From Ferrimonas balearica (GTDB lineage Bacteria > Pseudomonadota > Gammaproteobacteria > Enterobacterales > Shewanellaceae), in assembly GCF_019802085.1 (NCBI RefSeq), contig NZ_JAHVHV010000004.1:1-64000 (forward strand): a stretch of 64,000 nucleotides of DNA, read 5' to 3'. This document shows, piece after piece, positions 46,770 to 55,282 of this stretch; position 1 is the stretch's first letter; the number at the start of each line of letters is the position of its first letter. The position numbers were made by a program, and so were the translations under genes. The notes under the pieces are model-generated. The model ran no database searches. It saw only the letters and a list, made by a program, of their open reading frames with translations, and was not told the DNA's origin.

Positions 46770-48746
46770 ATGAGTCAACCCAACCCCCTGGACCCCATCC
46801 GCAAGGCGATCACCCAAGTCGACAAGGAGCTGCTTGCCCTGCTGGCCCGGCGACGGGAACTCAGCCTGGACGTGGCCCGGACCAAGGCGGACGCGGTGAC
46901 CCCGGTGCGCGACAGCGAGCGGGAGAGCGCCCTGCTGACCCGCCTGATGGGCGAGGGGCGCACCCTGGGGCTGGACGGCCAGTACATCTCCCGGCTGTTC
47001 CACACCATCATCGAGGACTCGGTGCTGCGCCAGCAGGCCTGGTTCCAGGCCCGCAGCAACCCGGAGCAGCCGCCCCAGACCCGGGTGGCCTACCTGGGCG
47101 CCAAGGGCTCCTACAGTTATCTGGCCGCCCACAACTACTTCGGTCGACGGGACCGGGCCCTGACCGAGCTGGGCAAGGCCAGCTTCGAGGCGATCTTCGA
47201 GGCGGTGGAACAGGGTCAGGCGGATCACGGCATCCTGCCGCTGGAGAACACCTCCTCCGGCTCCATCAACGAGGTGTTTGATCTGCTGCAGCACACCAAT
47301 CTGCACATCGTCGGCGAGACCACCGAGACCATCGCTCACTGCTTGCTGGTGCGCCCCGAGGCTCGCCTGGAGACGCTGACCACCGTCTACGCCCACCCCC
47401 AGGTGCACACCCAGTGCAGCCGCTTCCTGGCCAGCCTGAACGGGGTGCGCCAGGAGTACTGCGCCAGCAGCGCCGAAGCGATGGAGCGGGCGGCGGCGGA
47501 CCCCAGCGGTCACAGCGCGGCCATCGGCTCCGAGCGCGGCGGTGCCCTCTACGGCCTGACGGTGCTGGACACCGAACTGGCCAACCAGAAGAAGAACGAA
47601 AGTCGCTTTATCGTGGTGGCCCGCAAGCCGGTGGAGGTGCCGCCCCAGGTGCCGGCCAAGACCACCCTGATCATGGCCACCGGCCAGAAGCCCGGGGCCC
47701 TGGTGGAAGCGCTGCTGGTACTGCGCGACCTGGGGATCAACATGTCCAAGCTGGAGTCCCGGCCCATCCACGGCAACCCCTGGGAGGAGATGTTCTACCT
47801 GGACGTGGAAGCCAACGTCCACAGCGAGGCGATGCAGAGCGCCCTGGCGGCGCTGACCCGGATCACCCGCTTTATCAAGGTGCTGGGCTGTTACCCCTGC
47901 GAAACCATCCTGCCCACGGAGCTGGACAGCGGCACCTACGCTGATGACCCGCGACTGGAGAGTTCGCCGGCGCCCACCCTTCCCGTACCACCCCAGACCA
48001 GTGCCACCGCGCCCCTGTACAGCCGTGCGCACAAGATTGACGACACCCTGATCCAGGTGAAGGGGCTGACCCTGGGGGGCGAGGGCTTTGTCACCCTGGC
48101 CGGCCCCGAGCGCCTGGGCTCGGAGACCGAGACTCTGGAGGCCGCCCGGGTGGTCAAGGAGCATGGCGGCGCCGTGCTGCAAGGCGGCGGTCACCTGGAC
48201 GACGACCAACTGGCGCTGCTGCGCCGGGCCGGCGACCGGGTGAGCCTGCCGGTGCTCACCGAGGTGCACCACGCCCATGAGGTGGCGGCGGTGGCAGCCC
48301 AATCCGACCTGCTGGCCATCGGCGGCGACAACATGCAGAACGGCGAACTGCTCAACGCGGTGGGCCAGACCCAGCGTCCGGTGCTGCTCAAGCGCGGCCC
48401 CCTGGCCTCCCTGGAGGCGCTGCTGGAGTCGGCGGAACGGATCCTGGCCGCCGGTAACCAGCAGGTGGTGTTGTGTGAACAGGGGGTGCGCACCCTGGAC
48501 AGCGCCCAGGGCCACACCCTGGATCTGACCGCCATTCCCAAGCTCAAGCGCCTGACCCACCTGCCGGTGGTGGTGGATCCCACCCAGGCGGTGGCCGAGC
48601 CGGCGCTGGTGCAGCCCATGGCCCAGGCCGCCAAGGCAGCGGGGGCCCATGGCCTGCTGGTGGCACTGCACCCGGCCGACGATGAGGGCGCGGCGGGGCT
48701 GGACGTCGAACAGTACGCCCAGATGATGAAAACCCTCTACTGCTGA
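46770..48746 (+). CDS. pheA: Chorismate mutase / prephenate dehydratase with extra degenerate DAHP-synthase-like domain
   Basis: Makes phenylpyruvate from chorismate. 658 aa against 386 in E. coli. Domains: AroQ chorismate mutase 1-~95; prephenate dehydratase ~104-283 (LPLENTSSGSINEVFD; KNESRF replacing the usual TRF); ACT domain ~298-375 with Phe-binding GALV (309-312) and ESRP (329-332); linker ~376-430 rich in Pro/Thr/Ser; extra domain ~431-658. The extra part matches type I-beta DAHP synthase: VTLAGPERLG for GPCS, PVLTEV, PVLLKRG (537-543), VVLCEQGVRT, THLPVVVDPTQ for DPSH, GAHGLLVALHP. The metal-ligand Cys, His and Glu are replaced, and the KPRTSP substrate loop is missing, so it should be catalytically dead. 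I recall that Shewanella PheA is similarly long, from memory only. Regulated by pheL attenuation. Confidence 0.93.
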   Translation: MSQPNPLDPIRKAITQVDKELLALLARRRELSLDVARTKADAVTPVRDSERESALLTRLMGEGRTLGLDGQYISRLFHTIIEDSVLRQQAWFQARSNPEQPPQTRVAYLGAKGSYSYLAAHNYFGRRDRALTELGKASFEAIFEAVEQGQADHGILPLENTSSGSINEVFDLLQHTNLHIVGETTETIAHCLLVRPEARLETLTTVYAHPQVHTQCSRFLASLNGVRQEYCASSAEAMERAAADPSGHSAAIGSERGGALYGLTVLDTELANQKKNESRFIVVARKPVEVPPQVPAKTTLIMATGQKPGALVEALLVLRDLGINMSKLESRPIHGNPWEEMFYLDVEANVHSEAMQSALAALTRITRFIKVLGCYPCETILPTELDSGTYADDPRLESSPAPTLPVPPQTSATAPLYSRAHKIDDTLIQVKGLTLGGEGFVTLAGPERLGSETETLEAARVVKEHGGAVLQGGGHLDDDQLALLRRAGDRVSLPVLTEVHHAHEVAAVAAQSDLLAIGGDNMQNGELLNAVGQTQRPVLLKRGPLASLEALLESAERILAAGNQQVVLCEQGVRTLDSAQGHTLDLTAIPKLKRLTHLPVVVDPTQAVAEPALVQPMAQAAKAAGAHGLLVALHPADDEGAAGLDVEQYAQMMKTLYC

Positions 48747-48759
48747 ATGTATTGATCGA

Positions 48760-48798
48760 GCGCAAAGGGAACGCCGTTTTCCTTTGCGCCGCTTTTTT
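48760..48798 (+). terminator. pheA terminator
   Basis: GCGCAAAGG ... CCTTTGCGC stem with a 12-nt loop, then CGCTTTTTT. Confidence 0.8.
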
Positions 48799-48829
48799 CA
48801 CCAGCCCACAATGTCCCTTACTACTGGAC

Positions 48830-48856
48830 TGACCAGCTCCAGGGTGGAGCCAGTCA
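48830..48856. promoter_or_regulatory. Imperfect palindrome upstream of the fatty acyl reductase gene
   Basis: Two 12-bp arms (TGACCAGCTCCA / TGGAGCCAGTCA) around GGG, with two mismatches, 18 bp before the reductase start codon. A candidate operator for the TetR regulator at 51351; inference only. Confidence 0.45.
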
Positions 48857-48874
48857 CATAAGGGAAGGGATCCT

Positions 48875-50848
48875 ATGGGCTATTTCATCACCGGTGCCAC
48901 CGGTTTTATTGGTCGTTTTCTGCTCGCTCGCCTGGCCAAACGGCCGGGGCCGCTGTATTGCTTGGTCCGCTCCGATGAGGACGCCATCCGGCTGGCCGAA
49001 ATCGGCAGGCCGCTGGGCCTCGATGGGGAGCGGCTGATCCCCATCCAGGGCGACATCACCCAGCCTGACCTGGGGCTCTGCGACGCCAACCTCGACCGCC
49101 TCACCGGCCACATCGACCACCTCTTCCACCTCGCCGCCATCTACGACCTCAAAGCTTCCGCCGAAGACCAGATCCGCGCCAACGTGGAGGGCACCAAGCA
49201 CACCCTGGCCCTGGCCAAACGGATCCAGGCGGGCTGCTTCCATCACGTCAGCTCCATCGCCGCTGCCGGTCTCTACCGGGGCCACTTCAACGAGACCATG
49301 TTCGACGAAGCGGAGCAGCTGGAGCACCCCTACTTCCTCACCAAGCACCTGGGGGAGAAGGCGGTGCGGGAAAGCGAAGGCCTTCAATACCGCATCTACC
49401 GCCCGGGCATCGTGGTGGGGGACTCGAAGACCGGCGAGGCGGACCGCGTGGACGGCCCCTACCTGTTCTTCAAGCTGCTGCAGAAGCTGCGGGACAACCT
49501 GCCCCGCTGGATGCCCCTGCTGGGCGTGGAGGGCGGACGGCTCAACATCGTGCCGGTGGATTTTGTCACCGACGCCATGGACCACCTGGCCCACCTGCCG
49601 GATCTCGATGGCCAGTGCTTCCACCTGACCGATCCCCAGCCGATGCGCGCTGGCGAGGTGCTCAACCTCTTTGCCGACGCCGGCCACGCACCACGCATGG
49701 CGATGCGGATCAACACCCGGCTGTTTGACGTAGTGCCCCGCCACCTGTGGCACTCGGTGGCCAGCTACCCGCCGGTCAAGCGGATCGGCGCCGCCCTGCT
49801 CAAGGAGTACGGGCTGCCGGAAGCGGCGCTGAAGCTCATCAACTACCCCACCCGTTTCGACTGCGAGCGCACCCAGGCGCTGCTGCAGGCCGGGGGGATC
49901 CACTGCCCGCCCCTGTCCAGCTACGCCGAGCGCGTCTGGGACTACTGGGAGCGCCACCTGGACCCGGATCTCTTCGTCGAACGCACCCTGCAGCAGAAGC
50001 TGGCGGGCAAGCGGGTGCTGCTGACCGGCGCCAGCTCCGGCATCGGTCTGGCCACCGCGTTGAAACTGGCCCCCAGTGGCGCCCGCCTGCTGCTGGTGGC
50101 CCGGGAGGAGGAGGAGCTGCACCAGGCCTGCCGTCAGGTCGAGTCCCTGGGGGGCGAAGCCTACCCCCTGGTGCTGGATCTCACAGACCCCGAACAGACC
50201 GACGCCCTGCTGGCCAAGATCCACGCCGAGCACGGGGGGGTGGACCTGCTGATCAACAACGCCGGCCGCTCCATCCGCCGGGCGGTGGCCGACTCCCTCG
50301 ACCGGATGCACGATTTCGAGCGCACCATGGCGATCAACTACTTCGCCGCATTGCGCCTGACCCTGGGCACCCTGGAGGGGATGGAGCAGCGCCGCCGGGG
50401 CCACATCGTCAACATCTCCTCCATCGGGGTGCTGACCAACGCGCCGCGCTTCTCCGCCTACGTCGCCTCAAAGGCCGCACTGGAGGCCTTCAGTCGCTGT
50501 GCGGCCTCGGAGTACTCGGACCTGGGGATCCGGTTCACCACCATCAACATGCCCCTGGTGCGCACGCCGATGATCGCCCCCACCAAGCTCTACGACGAAG
50601 TGCCCACCCTGACGCCGGAGCAGGCCGCCGACATGGTGGTGCAGGGGATCCTTCACCAGCCCAAGCGGATCGCCACCCGGCTCGGGATCTTCGGCGCCGT
50701 GTTGCATGCGGTGGCCCCGAGGATCGCCGAGATCGTGATGAATTCGGCGTTTCGCATGTTCCCCGACTCCGACTCGGCGGAGCGGGATCTCAAAGCCCAG
50801 CAGGACAGAATCGGCTTTGCCGCCCTGCTGCGGGGCATTCACTTCTGA
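48875..50848 (+). CDS. Fatty acyl-CoA reductase (alcohol-forming), Marinobacter type
   Basis: A 657-residue two-domain NAD(P)H enzyme predicted to reduce fatty acyl-CoA (or acyl-ACP) through aldehyde to fatty alcohol, the precursor of wax esters. N-terminal extended SDR/thioester-reductase domain: GATGFIG (7-13), FHHVSSIAAAGL (122-133), YFLTK (153-157; YxxxK), IYRPGIVVG. C-terminal classical SDR: GASSGIG (385-391), NNAG (461-464), YVASK (529-533), RFTTINMPLVRTPMIAPTK. Length, order and many segments closely follow the Marinobacter aquaeolei reductase Maqu_2507 from memory. First gene of a + operon with the DUF2505 and TetR genes (11 nt and overlap). Confidence 0.9.
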   Translation: MGYFITGATGFIGRFLLARLAKRPGPLYCLVRSDEDAIRLAEIGRPLGLDGERLIPIQGDITQPDLGLCDANLDRLTGHIDHLFHLAAIYDLKASAEDQIRANVEGTKHTLALAKRIQAGCFHHVSSIAAAGLYRGHFNETMFDEAEQLEHPYFLTKHLGEKAVRESEGLQYRIYRPGIVVGDSKTGEADRVDGPYLFFKLLQKLRDNLPRWMPLLGVEGGRLNIVPVDFVTDAMDHLAHLPDLDGQCFHLTDPQPMRAGEVLNLFADAGHAPRMAMRINTRLFDVVPRHLWHSVASYPPVKRIGAALLKEYGLPEAALKLINYPTRFDCERTQALLQAGGIHCPPLSSYAERVWDYWERHLDPDLFVERTLQQKLAGKRVLLTGASSGIGLATALKLAPSGARLLLVAREEEELHQACRQVESLGGEAYPLVLDLTDPEQTDALLAKIHAEHGGVDLLINNAGRSIRRAVADSLDRMHDFERTMAINYFAALRLTLGTLEGMEQRRRGHIVNISSIGVLTNAPRFSAYVASKAALEAFSRCAASEYSDLGIRFTTINMPLVRTPMIAPTKLYDEVPTLTPEQAADMVVQGILHQPKRIATRLGIFGAVLHAVAPRIAEIVMNSAFRMFPDSDSAERDLKAQQDRIGFAALLRGIHF

Positions 50849-50859
50849 AGGAGCGCGCC

Positions 50860-51351
50860 ATGGAACTGAAGGTGATCCACGACTACCCCTGCGATGCCGA
50901 CACCCTGATCAGCCTGTTTCGGCTGCCGGACGAGGTGAAGGCCAAGTACCAGGGGATCGGCGCCGAGAAGGTGCGGATCCTGGCCAGCCAGGGGGACGAC
51001 GACCGCTGGCGCATCCAGACCGTGCGGGAGGTGGCCAGCCAGGTGCCCGGACTGCTCAAGTCCGTGGTGGGGGATCGCAACCAGATTGAGCAATCGGAGC
51101 AGTGGCACCGGGACGAGCAGGGCCACTTCCGTTGCGATCTGACCATCCAGATCGGGGGCGTGCCGCTGTCCATCCAGGGGGGCATGGTGATCAGCCCCGA
51201 GGCCGATGGCTGTCGCAACACCATCCACCTGAGCCTGGACTCCAAGCTGCCCTTTTTGGGCAAGAAACTGGCCCATTTTGCCGCCCTGGACAGCGAGCGG
51301 ATGATGGCCCTGGAGTACGACTACCTGATGCGGCAGTGCCAGGAGGCCTGA
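50860..51351 (+). CDS. DUF2505 (START-like) protein
   Basis: A 163-residue soluble protein beginning MELKVIHDYPCDADTLISLF, with a pattern of alternating strands and a long C-terminal helix (KLAHFAALDSERMMALEYDY) typical of DUF2505/SRPBCC hydrophobic-ligand folds. Position between a fatty acyl reductase and a TetR gene suggests it binds a lipid intermediate; this is inference from context. Its stop overlaps the next start (TGATG). Confidence 0.75.
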   Translation: MELKVIHDYPCDADTLISLFRLPDEVKAKYQGIGAEKVRILASQGDDDRWRIQTVREVASQVPGLLKSVVGDRNQIEQSEQWHRDEQGHFRCDLTIQIGGVPLSIQGGMVISPEADGCRNTIHLSLDSKLPFLGKKLAHFAALDSERMMALEYDYLMRQCQEA

Positions 51352-51938
51352 TGGGCACCCGAGAGCGGATCCTGGACCAGAGCATCCGTGCCTTTAACCA
51401 CAGCGGCACCGCCCAGGTCAGCGTGCTGGCCATCGCCACCGAGCTGGGGATCAGCCCCGGCAACCTCTACTACCACTTCCGCGGCAAGGAGGAGATCCTC
51501 ATCGCCCTGCTGGCGGAGTGCGATCTCGCCCTGGGCCGATTGACCAAGGGGGTGGAGGATGAGATCCAGCGACGCGCGGACTTCGAGCCCTACCTGTTCT
51601 CCCTGCTGCGGGTCTGCGACCACTTCCGCTTCCTGTTCCGCGATCAGGAAGCCTTTCGCTTCGCCCACGCCGGGTTGGAGCAGAAGTGGCTGCGGATGCT
51701 GGGCGGGCTGCGGCGGTTCAGCCGGCAGCTGCTGGCAAGGCTGGATCAGATCGAGGGGCTGGGGTTGGCCGCCGAGCCGCGGGATCGCCTGGCGGACTGC
51801 CTGATGCTGGTGGCCCTGGGGGGCTTGAGTTTCGAGCTGGAGGCCGACCGGGACAGAGAGACCCAGATCCGCCGCACTCTGGGGCGCCTGGACGCCCTGC
51901 TGCGCCCCTACCAGCGCGAAGTCACCCCCGCCCATTGA
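51351..51938 (+). CDS. TetR-family regulator
   Basis: A 195-residue repressor. N-terminal HTH: MGTRERILDQSIRAFNHSG, LAIATELGISPGNLYYHFRGKEEIL (about 27-51). The C-terminal part is a helical ligand domain. AGGAGG precedes the ATG. Being the last gene of the fatty-acyl-reductase operon and next to the WS/DGAT operon, it probably senses an acyl compound and controls one or both; the palindromes at 48830 and 55195 are candidate targets. Confidence 0.88.
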   Translation: MGTRERILDQSIRAFNHSGTAQVSVLAIATELGISPGNLYYHFRGKEEILIALLAECDLALGRLTKGVEDEIQRRADFEPYLFSLLRVCDHFRFLFRDQEAFRFAHAGLEQKWLRMLGGLRRFSRQLLARLDQIEGLGLAAEPRDRLADCLMLVALGGLSFELEADRDRETQIRRTLGRLDALLRPYQREVTPAH

Positions 51939-51955
51939 GCCCAAGCTGAGTCGAC

Positions 51956-52882
51956 TCAGTCCGGCCCCAGGGTGCTGTGGTCGGTGTGGTGCAGGATAAA
52001 GGCGCGCACCCGGGCGATCGCCTCCTGGGCCTCCGGCACCTGGTAGAACAGGGGAAAGACGTGGGCCATCCCCGGCCAGATGGTCAGATCCACCGCCCCG
52101 CCCTGGCGCCGCACCCTTGAGGCCAGGCGCACCGAATCATCCTGCAACATCTCCAGCGAACCCACATGGATCATCATCGGCGCCAGCTCCGTCAGATCGC
52201 CGTAGCAGGGGGAGACCAGGGGATCGCAGGGCATATGGCCGTTCAGGTAGCAGTTGCGCATCAGCAGCAGGGTGCCGAGATCGAAAAACGGGTCCTTGTC
52301 CCGCAGCAAAAACGCCGACTCGCCGTTCAATGCCATGTCGGTGGCCGGGGAGAGCAGCACCGCGGCGGCAGGCTGGGGCAGGCCCAGGGCCCGGGCCTGC
52401 ATCATGGTGGTCAATGCCAGGTTACCGCCGGCGGAGTCGCCGGCCAGGATCAGCTGACCCGGCACCATCCCCTGATCCAGCAGCGCCCGGTAGACCGCCA
52501 GGCAATCCTCCACCGCCGCCGGGTAGGGAAACTCCGGCGCCAGCCGGTAATCCACCATCAGCCCGCGAGAGTGGGTCTCCATCGCCAGGCGCCCCAGCAG
52601 GGCCGCGTGCACCCGGGGGGAGCGCAGGCAGAAGCCACCGCCATGGAAGTAGAGGATCACCCGCTCGCTGACGCTCTGGCCGGTCAGCACCCAGTCGCAG
52701 GGCACGCCGCCCAGCTGGTCCGGCACGCTGTCCAGGCCCGGGGGCGGCAGGATGTAGTTGCCCAGCTTGTCCAGGCCACCGATGGCCGCCCGCAGGGCGT
52801 GCACGTCATTGCAGCTGGCAAAGCGGCTGCGCATGGCCCGATACAACACCTTGTTCAGGGCGAGGGAGCGCCAGCTGGGCAT
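51956..52882 (-). CDS. Alpha/beta-hydrolase, HSL (GDXG) esterase family
   Basis: A 308-residue esterase or lipase of the hormone-sensitive-lipase family. Oxyanion motif YFHGGGFCLRSP (HGGG at 80-83), DYRLAPEFPYPAAVEDC, nucleophile GDSAGG (Ser about 150), then DPLVSP (Asp) and GMAHVFPLF (His) near the C-terminus. No signal peptide. Last gene of the phasin-WS/DGAT operon, 15 nt after the acyltransferase, so it may release fatty acids from stored neutral lipid or supply acyl groups. Confidence 0.88.
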   Translation of the reverse strand: MPSWRSLALNKVLYRAMRSRFASCNDVHALRAAIGGLDKLGNYILPPPGLDSVPDQLGGVPCDWVLTGQSVSERVILYFHGGGFCLRSPRVHAALLGRLAMETHSRGLMVDYRLAPEFPYPAAVEDCLAVYRALLDQGMVPGQLILAGDSAGGNLALTTMMQARALGLPQPAAAVLLSPATDMALNGESAFLLRDKDPFFDLGTLLLMRNCYLNGHMPCDPLVSPCYGDLTELAPMMIHVGSLEMLQDDSVRLASRVRRQGGAVDLTIWPGMAHVFPLFYQVPEAQEAIARVRAFILHHTDHSTLGPD

Positions 52883-52897
52883 GGGGCCTCCTTAGGG

Positions 52898-54313
52898 CTA
52901 GGCCGATTGTCGCGTCACCACCTCGGTCACCGCCTGCAAGGTGGCCTGCTCCAGTTCGGTCAGGGCGTCGCGCAGGTAATCGGCGATCGCCTCGAAGCCC
53001 GGCAAGGAGCGGCGGCAGCACACCAGGCCAAAATGCATCTGACCGGCGTAGCTGAGCAGGGTGATGTTGAGGGTCTGGCCTGGCAGCAGCAGCGACAGCG
53101 GGAACATCTGACTGACCTGGGCACCCATAAAGTAGAGCGGGCGGGTGGGCCCGGGCACGTTGGAGATCAGCATGTTGGTGGCCGGGGGCAGGTAGTGATG
53201 CAACCCCAGGCGGCCCGCGGTCAGGGCCAGGGCATTGATGATGATGGAGTACTGGTAGTAGGCGTCGCCGGAGAGCTCCAGCGCCTCCTGCTTGACCCCC
53301 TCGGTGCCGTCGCGAATGCTGCCCAGGCGCACCAGGGGTGAGTCCTCACTGCGCCCCAGCTCCACCAGCCCCAGGGTGATCTTGTTGCAGGCCACCGGCT
53401 CTTCACCGGGCCGGCGAAGGTTGATGGGCATCAGCGCCACCAAGGGCTTGCTGCTGGACCAGTTGTGCACCTGCAGATAGCGTTGCAGCGCCATGTCGCA
53501 CACCGTCAGCATCACGTCGTTGGCGGTGGTGCCGGTGAGCTTGGCGATGCGGGAGAAGCGGCGCAGGGGCAGGTCCGCCAGGGCCACGGTGCGGGCCCGG
53601 TCGGGGCTGATGTTGAAGGGCGTGCGGGGGGCGGTAAAGGGCACCTTGAGCCGGGTGGGCTGCAAGTTAAGCCAGTTGAGCGCCAGCTTGCCCGCCAGCT
53701 TGGCCAGGCCGATGCTGGCGCCAATCTGGCGACGCACCAGGCCGCTGGATTGCAGCAGCCCGGAGAGCAGCGACTCCCGCTTGGCCAGGGCGGTGACGTC
53801 GGTGTCGTCATTGCCCATCCAGAACGGCCGGGTGAACTGCTCCGGTGACTCGGCGCAGCAGCGGGCAAACAGCTGGGCGGCACGCACCCCGTCCGCCAGG
53901 GCGTGGTGGATCTTCACCACCAGGGCCACCTCGCCGCTGGCCAGACCGTCGATCACCCACAGCTCCCACAAGGGGCGGCTGCGATCCAGCCGGTAACTGT
54001 GGATGCGGCTGATCAGCTCCAACAGCTGGTGCTGATCGCCGGGGCCGGGCAACCGGGAGTGGCGCACGTGGTAGCCCAGGTCCACCGCCGGCGCGGGACG
54101 CCAGCGGGGCAGCCGGGTGACGGAGAGATCCAGCACCCGGTTGAAGGGGGCCTCCACCGGGCCACTGGCCCAGAGGCGTTCCACCAGGCGGCGACCAAAC
54201 TCCGCCTCCTCACCCTCCGGCGGCGTCAGCATCACCAATCCGGAGATGTGCAGGGGCGTGCTGTCGCTTTCGAACAGCACAAACCCCAGATCGAGCAGCG
54301 AGAGATTGGCCAT
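52898..54313 (-). CDS. Wax ester synthase / diacylglycerol acyltransferase (WS/DGAT)
   Basis: A 471-residue acyltransferase joining acyl-CoA to a fatty alcohol (wax ester) or diacylglycerol (TAG). Start MANLSLLDLGFVLFESDSTP is typical (SP...D-F region). Catalytic HHALADG at 136-142 matches HHxxxDG; PLWELWVIDGL (114-124) and SNVPGP (about 385-390) are the other family motifs. Fatty alcohol is probably supplied by the reductase at 48875. It lies 9 nt after the upstream phasin gene and 15 nt before the esterase. Confidence 0.93.
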   Translation of the reverse strand: MANLSLLDLGFVLFESDSTPLHISGLVMLTPPEGEEAEFGRRLVERLWASGPVEAPFNRVLDLSVTRLPRWRPAPAVDLGYHVRHSRLPGPGDQHQLLELISRIHSYRLDRSRPLWELWVIDGLASGEVALVVKIHHALADGVRAAQLFARCCAESPEQFTRPFWMGNDDTDVTALAKRESLLSGLLQSSGLVRRQIGASIGLAKLAGKLALNWLNLQPTRLKVPFTAPRTPFNISPDRARTVALADLPLRRFSRIAKLTGTTANDVMLTVCDMALQRYLQVHNWSSSKPLVALMPINLRRPGEEPVACNKITLGLVELGRSEDSPLVRLGSIRDGTEGVKQEALELSGDAYYQYSIIINALALTAGRLGLHHYLPPATNMLISNVPGPTRPLYFMGAQVSQMFPLSLLLPGQTLNITLLSYAGQMHFGLVCCRRSLPGFEAIADYLRDALTELEQATLQAVTEVVTRQSA

Positions 54314-54322
54314 ACGCCCTCC

Positions 54323-54679
54323 TTACGCGTCCTTGGCCAGCTTCTCCACCAGCTCAGTCAGCTTGTCCACCTTGGTGTTCAGGGTGTCGATGCGGCGGGG
54401 GTTCACCCCGCTCAGGCGGCAGAACAGATCCTGCACCCGGGCCTCGACGTTGCGGTTGGCCTGGCGCACCTGCTGCTCGACGTTGTCGCGGGTCTGGGCT
54501 TCCACCTCGCGCCCGGCTTCCACCAGGGTGTCAAACAGCGACTCGGTACGCTGACGCTGCTCGTCGGCTTCCTCCAGGCTCTTGCTGTAGACCCCGAGGC
54601 CGGCCAGCCAGATGTTGCGGGCCATCTGTTCGCTGTCGTTCAGCCATTCCTGGCCTTTGTCACGGATATCAACGGTCAT
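54323..54679 (-). CDS. Phasin-like granule protein (118 aa)
   Basis: A PhaI/PhaF-family protein: NIWLAGLGVYSKSLEEA near the N-terminus, a long amphipathic helix (about 40-85), and a C-terminal heptad-like stretch IDTLNTKVDKLTELVEKLAKD. In Pseudomonas such proteins coat PHA granules. Here the gene is 9 nt before WS/DGAT and 17 nt after another phasin gene, with no PHA synthase, so coating of wax-ester/TAG droplets is the likely role (inference). Confidence 0.85.
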   Translation of the reverse strand: MTVDIRDKGQEWLNDSEQMARNIWLAGLGVYSKSLEEADEQRQRTESLFDTLVEAGREVEAQTRDNVEQQVRQANRNVEARVQDLFCRLSGVNPRRIDTLNTKVDKLTELVEKLAKDA

Positions 54680-54696
54680 GGTGTCCTCCCGGACGC

Positions 54697-55131
54697 TCAG
54701 GCGTCCTTCTTGGCCGGGGCTTTGCGAGTGGTGCGGCGCGGGGCCGGTTTGGCTTCCGCTTTCACCTCGGCCACCGGGGCGGGCTCGACCTTGGTGGCGG
54801 CCAGCTTGTCCACCACGTCGGTCAGCTGGTCCAGCTTGGCGTCCAGCTCATCCAGCTGGTGAGGATCCAGGCCGGTAAAGCGTTGAACCCGGGCATTGAC
54901 CTGCTGGGTCATCGCCTGCTGGGTCTGGTCGGCGGCATCCTTGACCCGGTTCTTGGTCTGGTTTTCCAGCTCCCGCCCGCGCTCCAGCAGCTCGTCAAAC
55001 CAGCTGCGACCGCGCTCGGACAGGGTAGAAACCTCTTTGGCGCCCTTGGCGTAGGCACCCAGACCAGCCAGCCAGATCTTGCGAGCCAGGGCTTCCTGTT
55101 CGATGGGGTTGTTCAGTTCGTGCTTGGACAT
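54697..55131 (-). CDS. Phasin-like granule protein with Lys/Ala/Pro tail (144 aa)
   Basis: Paralogue of the neighbouring phasin: KIWLAGLGAYAKGAKEVSTL, an amphipathic helix, LDELDAKLDQLTDVVDKLAATK, then a basic Ala/Pro/Lys tail (AEAKPAPRRTTRKAPAKK). A histone-like basic tail is the hallmark of PhaF, which binds DNA and helps share granules between daughter cells. Start at 55131 after GAGGAGG; an upstream reading to 55167 lacks support. First gene of the phasin-phasin-WS/DGAT-esterase operon. Confidence 0.86.
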   Translation of the reverse strand: MSKHELNNPIEQEALARKIWLAGLGAYAKGAKEVSTLSERGRSWFDELLERGRELENQTKNRVKDAADQTQQAMTQQVNARVQRFTGLDPHQLDELDAKLDQLTDVVDKLAATKVEPAPVAEVKAEAKPAPRRTTRKAPAKKDA

Positions 55132-55194
55132 GGTGACCTCCTCTGAGTGGATCAGACACTGGGGCATTCCCTACTGTCAGAGTACGAAGGAGGA

Positions 55195-55212
55195 TTAGAA
55201 TCGGCGTTCTAA
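55195..55212. promoter_or_regulatory. Palindrome in the phasin-operon promoter
   Basis: TTAGAA-TCGGCG-TTCTAA, a perfect 6+6+6 inverted repeat about 65 bp before the phasin start. It sits between a TTGACC -35-like box (55224-55219 on the minus strand) and a TCTAAT -10-like box that overlaps its left arm. A good size for a TetR operator. Confidence 0.5.
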
Positions 55213-55235
55213 ACGGCGGGTCAAAATTGCGTCAG

Positions 55236-55270
55236 ATCAAAAAGGGGGCCGATATTTCGTCCCCCTTTGA
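55236..55270 (-). terminator. Terminator after the PHA-granule-family gene
   Basis: AAAGGGGG ... CCCCCTTT stem with a 12-nt loop, followed on the minus strand by TTTTTGAT. It separates aroF-tyrA-55283 gene from the phasin operon. Confidence 0.75.
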
Positions 55271-55282
55271 TGGTGCGGATTG

